Positions 60,126-64,000 of a stretch of 64,000 nt of DNA are shown in pieces. Source of the DNA: Tanypteryx hageni (taxonomy: Eukaryota; Arthropoda; Insecta; Odonata; Petaluridae). How positions within the stretch are numbered: position 1 is the first letter of the stretch; each line of letters opens with the position of its first letter. Under the pieces are notes generated by a model. The model was not told the origin of the DNA, did not search any database, and worked only from the letters and a program-made list of their open reading frames with translations. Location: assembly GCA_028673005.1 (NCBI GenBank), contig CM054113.1:36088117-36152116 (forward strand), in the 5' to 3' direction. The position numbers and the translations under genes are program-made.

Positions 60126-60589
60126 AAATATACCCGGCCAATGTCAAGAGAGACGACTGTTTCCGTATCAGCGCGACATGGAAGCACTTATTTCAAAGAA
60201 ACAGCTAAAGAGAAGGAGCACTGGTAACTCTGCCAGACCAGCCATACGAGGACAACGGCCAAAAAGAGAAAGGCAAAATGGGGATATATATCATATACTC
60301 AGCCATTGAAGATGCATGTTGGAACACATAGAAAACGTTGGCAATCTACAATGATCTCCACGTAGCGAAATCCAAAAGCTACTTACTATAGGCAAGATAT
60401 AACTGATCAAATAACATCAAATAAATTTATTTTTATTGATAAGAGAATTTAGGCTGGTGCTGAATCAAATTTAAAGATAAATGTTAAAAATCTGATGTGG
60501 ACTATCTCCATTCATCAGTTCTTGTGACTTTTATAAAAATGTTAAATATAACATTTTGCGTTGATCTAATTAATAGTTTTTGAGTTAGA
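60126..60589. other. No gene recognised
   Basis: May contain more of the worn Penelope copy on minus, not recognisable by eye. Confidence 0.4.
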
Positions 60590-60750
60590 GCATACACAAA
60601 CAGCTATCACACACACACAGACATCATCGAGAAAATGGTCAAAACGTGTTCAGGGGACCTCAAAACGTGTATTTCCATTGAAATCTCGAAGTTGATTTTT
60701 TTTATGAATACAATACTTTCCCCTACGCTACGTATATGGAGAAAGTAAAA
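60590..60750 (-). repeat. Dispersed repeat R3, copy D (5' end, inverted)
   Basis: In reverse complement: TTTCTCCATATACGTAGCGT, GAAAGTATTG, GAGATTTCAATGGAAATACA and CGTTTTGAGGTCCCCTGA, the order seen at the start of copies A and C. Confidence 0.65.
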
Positions 60751-61610
60751 ATCGAAATTCCAAATTTTCATAATTTAAAAATTACGAAAATTAATTACTT
60801 TTGTGCTTAACAATGAAATCATAAGTTTTGCTAATAAAAAAATCAGGTTTTTTTATTACATATGCTCCATATTTTTAGCTCATAAACAATTATCTAGATT
60901 TATATGTAGCTAATAGGCAAAAGTTCATTTAATATCACAAGTTTTAAAATATTTCAAATAACTTGATACAAAAAAAATCAATTTCCTTTTTTCTGAAAAC
61001 CAACCATATTACCGTATCTGCCCGAATATAAGCCGATACTTTTTGTCAAAATCTATCGTGAAAAAAATCACTCTCGGCTTAAATGCGAGCCTGAGGAAAA
61101 ATTTGGCATCCTCGTATGACGCCATCGCTGAAAAATGTCTTGTTTCCATAGCATACCTCCTGTTGCCCGGAGCTGTAATTTAAATTGCTATTGAATGTTA
61201 TTTATATATTTTAACACGTAGTTAAAAGTGGGTTCTTATCCAAAGGAAAGGGCGGTATATAAAATAATCGAGTTTTAACAACCCGCCAGGTTCATAGTAT
61301 GATTGCACGCTACAGCAAATTCGATTTGATCATAATTTGCAACGAGTTCTTAAGATACCAACACCGGTCTTATTAGAGGTTTTTACAAATTCTGACTACA
61401 CTAAGCTTCTTCAACTCTTTATTTTAATTGCACTTCTTGGTGCTGCAATCGATTTAAAGTTCAGATGTAGCAGACGTCGTAGCTTTTACGGATCATTTAA
61501 ATGGCAGGTACGTTAAAGTTAGGAGCCGACAGTATAAAAGAAGTTCATATTAATTTTTCTTGTTTATTTTATATTTTGCTATAGCCATTGTCATTTTTGT
61601 ATGCATGTTA

Positions 61611-62010
61611 AAACCCTCTTTCATAGAATGTATTAAAATTGCGTATACTGACTAAGCAGACGATATCGTCTGCTTAGTCAATTCGCAAAATTCGATGACG
61701 GCTTTCGATGCGCAACTGTTTGAATTCCGCTAACATAAGATACGTCTGATTCGAAGGTGTGAGCAACGGCGTTAACTGTAATTCATCTGATAATTAACAG
61801 TAATAATAATAAAACTTGGAAACCTCTTTCATAGAATCTATTAAAATTGCGTATAATGACTAAGTAGACGATCACGCCAAATTCGATGACAGCTTTCGAT
61901 GCGCAACAGTTTGAATTCCAGTAAGATAAATAAATATACTTACATTTGATTGTAAGGTGTGATCAACGGCGTTGACTATATTTATAATTAACAGTAATAA
62001 TACCTAATAA
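61611..62010 (+). repeat. Tandem duplication, about 209-bp unit
   Basis: Unit 1 (61611-61819) and unit 2 (61820 to about 62010) share CTCTTTCATAGAAT, TATTAAAATTGCGTATA, AAATTCGATGAC, CTTTCGATGCGCAAC and AACGGCGTT. Unit 1 has an extra inverted half at 61665-61687. Confidence 0.85.
61649..61680. repeat. Perfect 32-bp palindrome
   Basis: TGACTAAGCAGACGAT meets its exact reverse complement. Unit 2 of the tandem duplication has only the first half. Confidence 0.95.
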
Positions 62011-62285
62011 AACTTTACATGGAACGTATATAATTATATAGATGTAATGTATAATGTATTCTAGGTTGTGCGTGCATGTCTGGTACACTTAAGCATAAAA
62101 TTTACGAAAATACTTTTTTTGCCAAAAAATGGAAAATTTCGTGGGGTCGGCTTAAATCCGGGGTCGGCTTCTATTCGGGCAGATACGGTAATCCCGAAGG
62201 GGAAGAGTAGCTGCCACTTGTATCATTCCTTCAGAAAATTGGTGATACTTTTCTAATAGTTCTTCAAAATAAATGGTTTATATCA

Positions 62286-62345
62286 GGGCCGGTCCTAGAC
62301 AATTGGTGGCTCCAGGCAAATTCATTTGATGGCACCCTATAACAT
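62286..62345 (+). mobile_element. hAT-like terminus fragment
   Basis: CAGGGCCGGTCCTAG followed by GGTGGCTCCAGGCAAATT resembles the end of small hAT elements. The other end was not found. Confidence 0.4.
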
Positions 62346-62481
62346 TATTAAATACTCAGTATTGTGACACATAACTGTTAATTGATACAAATTAAAATTG
62401 GTGGAATAAAGTGATCCAAAGATCCTATGCAGACAGGCATAAGCTGTAAAGTTGGGAATAATTTTGAAACGAGAAAAAAGT

Positions 62482-62554
62482 CTGCTATGACCGGGAATCA
62501 AACCCGGGTCTTCCACTTGCCGGGCGGATATTCTACCATTGAACTATCGTAGCA
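62482..62554 (-). tRNA. tRNA-like sequence (Gly-family-like, probable pseudogene)
   Basis: On the minus strand: acceptor stem TGCTACG/CATAGCA (one mismatch), D arm GTTCAATGGTAGAAT, anticodon arm TCCGC-CCGGCAA-GTGGA, perfect T stem CCGGG/CCCGG with loop TTTGATT. A run of six T follows 4 nt after the end, as a polymerase III terminator would. Overall it resembles eukaryotic tRNA-Gly(GCC), but the loop puts GGC at the anticodon with C at position 33, the T loop lacks the usual C, and the linker after the acceptor has one extra base. Hence pseudogene or SINE head is likely. Confidence 0.55.
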
Positions 62555-62572
62555 GATCATTTTTCTCGTTTC

Positions 62573-63175
62573 TGAACGCGGATGTTTTCTTGGATGGGAC
62601 GGAACTAGCCAAGCTAGTATCAAACTGCCCCAACGGATGTCCTCAAATAGATACACCGAAGAAAACTCCTCCCTCTCAAACGGTGAGATTGCAAACTCCA
62701 AAAAACGATTTAGGAATAGATGACTTGGCCATGTCACCGGCTATTAGATTTAAATTGTGGCATCTAGAGGGCATAAAGAGACTGGGCCATCCTTAGACAA
62801 AAGTGTCAGTGAAAAGATTTGCCACGATCACACATCGGGCAAAACTACTTAAACACAAAACAGGATTAATACCCATGGAGACAAAGACTAAGCACTAACC
62901 TCTTCAAGCCAAATATGTTTTTTGCCACCCGGCACAAACGCATTGGGTCTATTATCATGCGAGCGAAATTCTTGCAGCAGAAAGGCAGAGACACAGCTAG
63001 GTGTCAAACACCGGATAACTGTATGGTACGAATGTATTTAACTGTGACCAATCACAGAGACCTCTCTCTTCTGCACTGTAGAAGTATTCCATAGCAAATT
63101 TGTGTCACACCATTCACCCAATGTCTTTTTAGTGCTTTTCGTCAATGCTGAAAAGCACTATTCACTTCGTGATAT
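62573..63175. other. No gene recognised
   Basis: The 85-codon plus frame at 62539-62796 overlaps the tRNA-like arm and has no motif. Confidence 0.4.
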
Positions 63176-63189
63176 CCGTCCGTCAGTCC

Positions 63190-64000
63190 GTACGCATATA
63201 TCAGTGAAGAATTGGCACAACCGATTTCAACCAAATTTGGTACATAGAATTTTCATATAAATACATGACCAAAATGACATATTTCGACCGAATCGACTCA
63301 GCAGGGGTGCCAAAATTGCAAAATTAACCTTTTCAGTAATTATAAATTTGGAAGGAATTTGCAGAACCGATTTCAACGAAATTTTGTATAAAGGTGTACA
63401 ACATAAAAAAATAAAATCAAGATGTTTAGCATAGATATCGAAACCAGAGCTGCCACAATACAAATAATAAAAAAATTTCTTTTTTATAAGTATTTGTGAT
63501 GAATTGTCCACATCAATTTTAACCAAATTTAATATTTATAATGTACACATATATAAAAAACCATAATAGCATATTCAGACAGGATCCACCTAACGGGTTC
63601 CACAATTACAAATTAAACTCTTTCAGTAATTATGGATTTGGAAGGAATTGGCTGAATGGATTTCAATTAAATTTTGTATATTAGATTTGTACAACATACC
63701 ACAATAAAATTAAGATGTATAAATGGGAGCTAATGAGCAGGGCAACCACAGCAAAAAGTAAAATAATAATTCTTTTATGCGTATTTATAAAAAAATGACC
63801 ACATGGATTTTAACCAAATATTGCATATATAATCGTCATATTTCAACTGTGTCGACTAGACAGGGCTACCACAATATCAAGGTTAGAATTTTTCTGTAAC
63901 TATTAATTTTGAAGGTATTGTCTGAGCCGATTCCAAAACAAATTTTGTTTGTAGGGCGAGTATAGAATGGAAAAACGAAATATACAATATAAGGAAAAAA
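63190..64000 (+). repeat. Tandem array, about 145-bp period, continues past window
   Basis: CGATTTCAACCAAATTTGG-type starts recur near 63222, 63367, 63513, 63656, 63803 and 63927 (spacings 145, 146, 143, 147, 124). AATTTGGAAGGAATT and GCCACAA/GTGCCA blocks recur between them, some only in alternate units, suggesting a two-unit higher order. Strongly diverged. A TCCGTCCGTCAGTCCG stretch precedes it. Confidence 0.8.

Larger units (their letters stand above)
61009..62191. mobile_element. 1.2-kb TIR DNA element, non-autonomous
   Basis: ATTACCGTATCTGCCCGAAT at the left (from 61008) is exactly inverted at the right end (to 62192). Next to both ends AAGCCGA follows, and GGGTCGGCTTAAATCC recurs inside the right end. 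TA is the likely duplicated target. No transposase. The interior has a tandem duplication and a palindrome. Superfamily not assigned. Confidence 0.85.

Overview
The window looks like repeat-dense, AT-rich nuclear DNA of an animal, most probably an arthropod. This rests on the mix of mobile-element remains: RTE-, CR1- and Penelope-type retroelements, mariner, hAT, Harbinger, Merlin and Helitron DNA elements, and tRNA-derived SINEs. I see no operons, ribosome binding sites, rRNA genes, CRISPR arrays or intact long ORFs. No host gene can be named. Two short stretches have good splice-site-bounded open frames (10335-10410 and 58767-58883, both minus strand) and are the best candidates for host exons. 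All positions and sequence matches were read by eye.

Layout. 1-8.3 kb is a nested stack. A minus-strand mariner-like element (about 1937-7750) has been split by an RTE LINE plus a dispersed repeat, by a long foldback element that itself carries a SINE, and by two other segments. A second mariner 3' part lies next to it (7790-8267). 8.39-9.36 kb is a Penelope-like fragment with a GIY-YIG endonuclease between equal 251-bp inverted arms. 9.4-10.96 kb holds the first candidate exon. 10.96-15.63 kb is a dispersed repeat (R3), a hAT element inserted into it, then a CR1-like LINE with endonuclease and reverse transcriptase.

15.6-35.1 kb is comparatively repeat-poor: one complete SINE with a 14-bp target duplication, simple repeats, and R3 fragments. 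It could be intergenic or intronic. 35.2-45.6 kb is again repeat-rich: an internally deleted mariner-type element, copies of R2, R3 and R4, a foldback element whose inverted ends are built of 17-bp repeats and flanked by a 9-bp duplication, a perfect 58-bp palindrome, a small hAT with an 8-bp duplication and a visible empty site, and a Merlin transposon.

47.5-58.2 kb contains a small hAT-like element, Helitron helicase pieces, a two-gene Harbinger element (Myb-like gene on plus, DDE transposase on minus), and a degraded SINE. 58.7-64 kb contains the second candidate exon, a second Penelope fragment, a 1.2-kb TIR element with an internal duplication and palindrome, a tRNA-like sequence inside an inverted repeat, and a 145-bp-period tandem array running off the end. 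Nearly every coding segment is broken by stops or frameshifts, so the window is mainly an archive of element decay and nesting.
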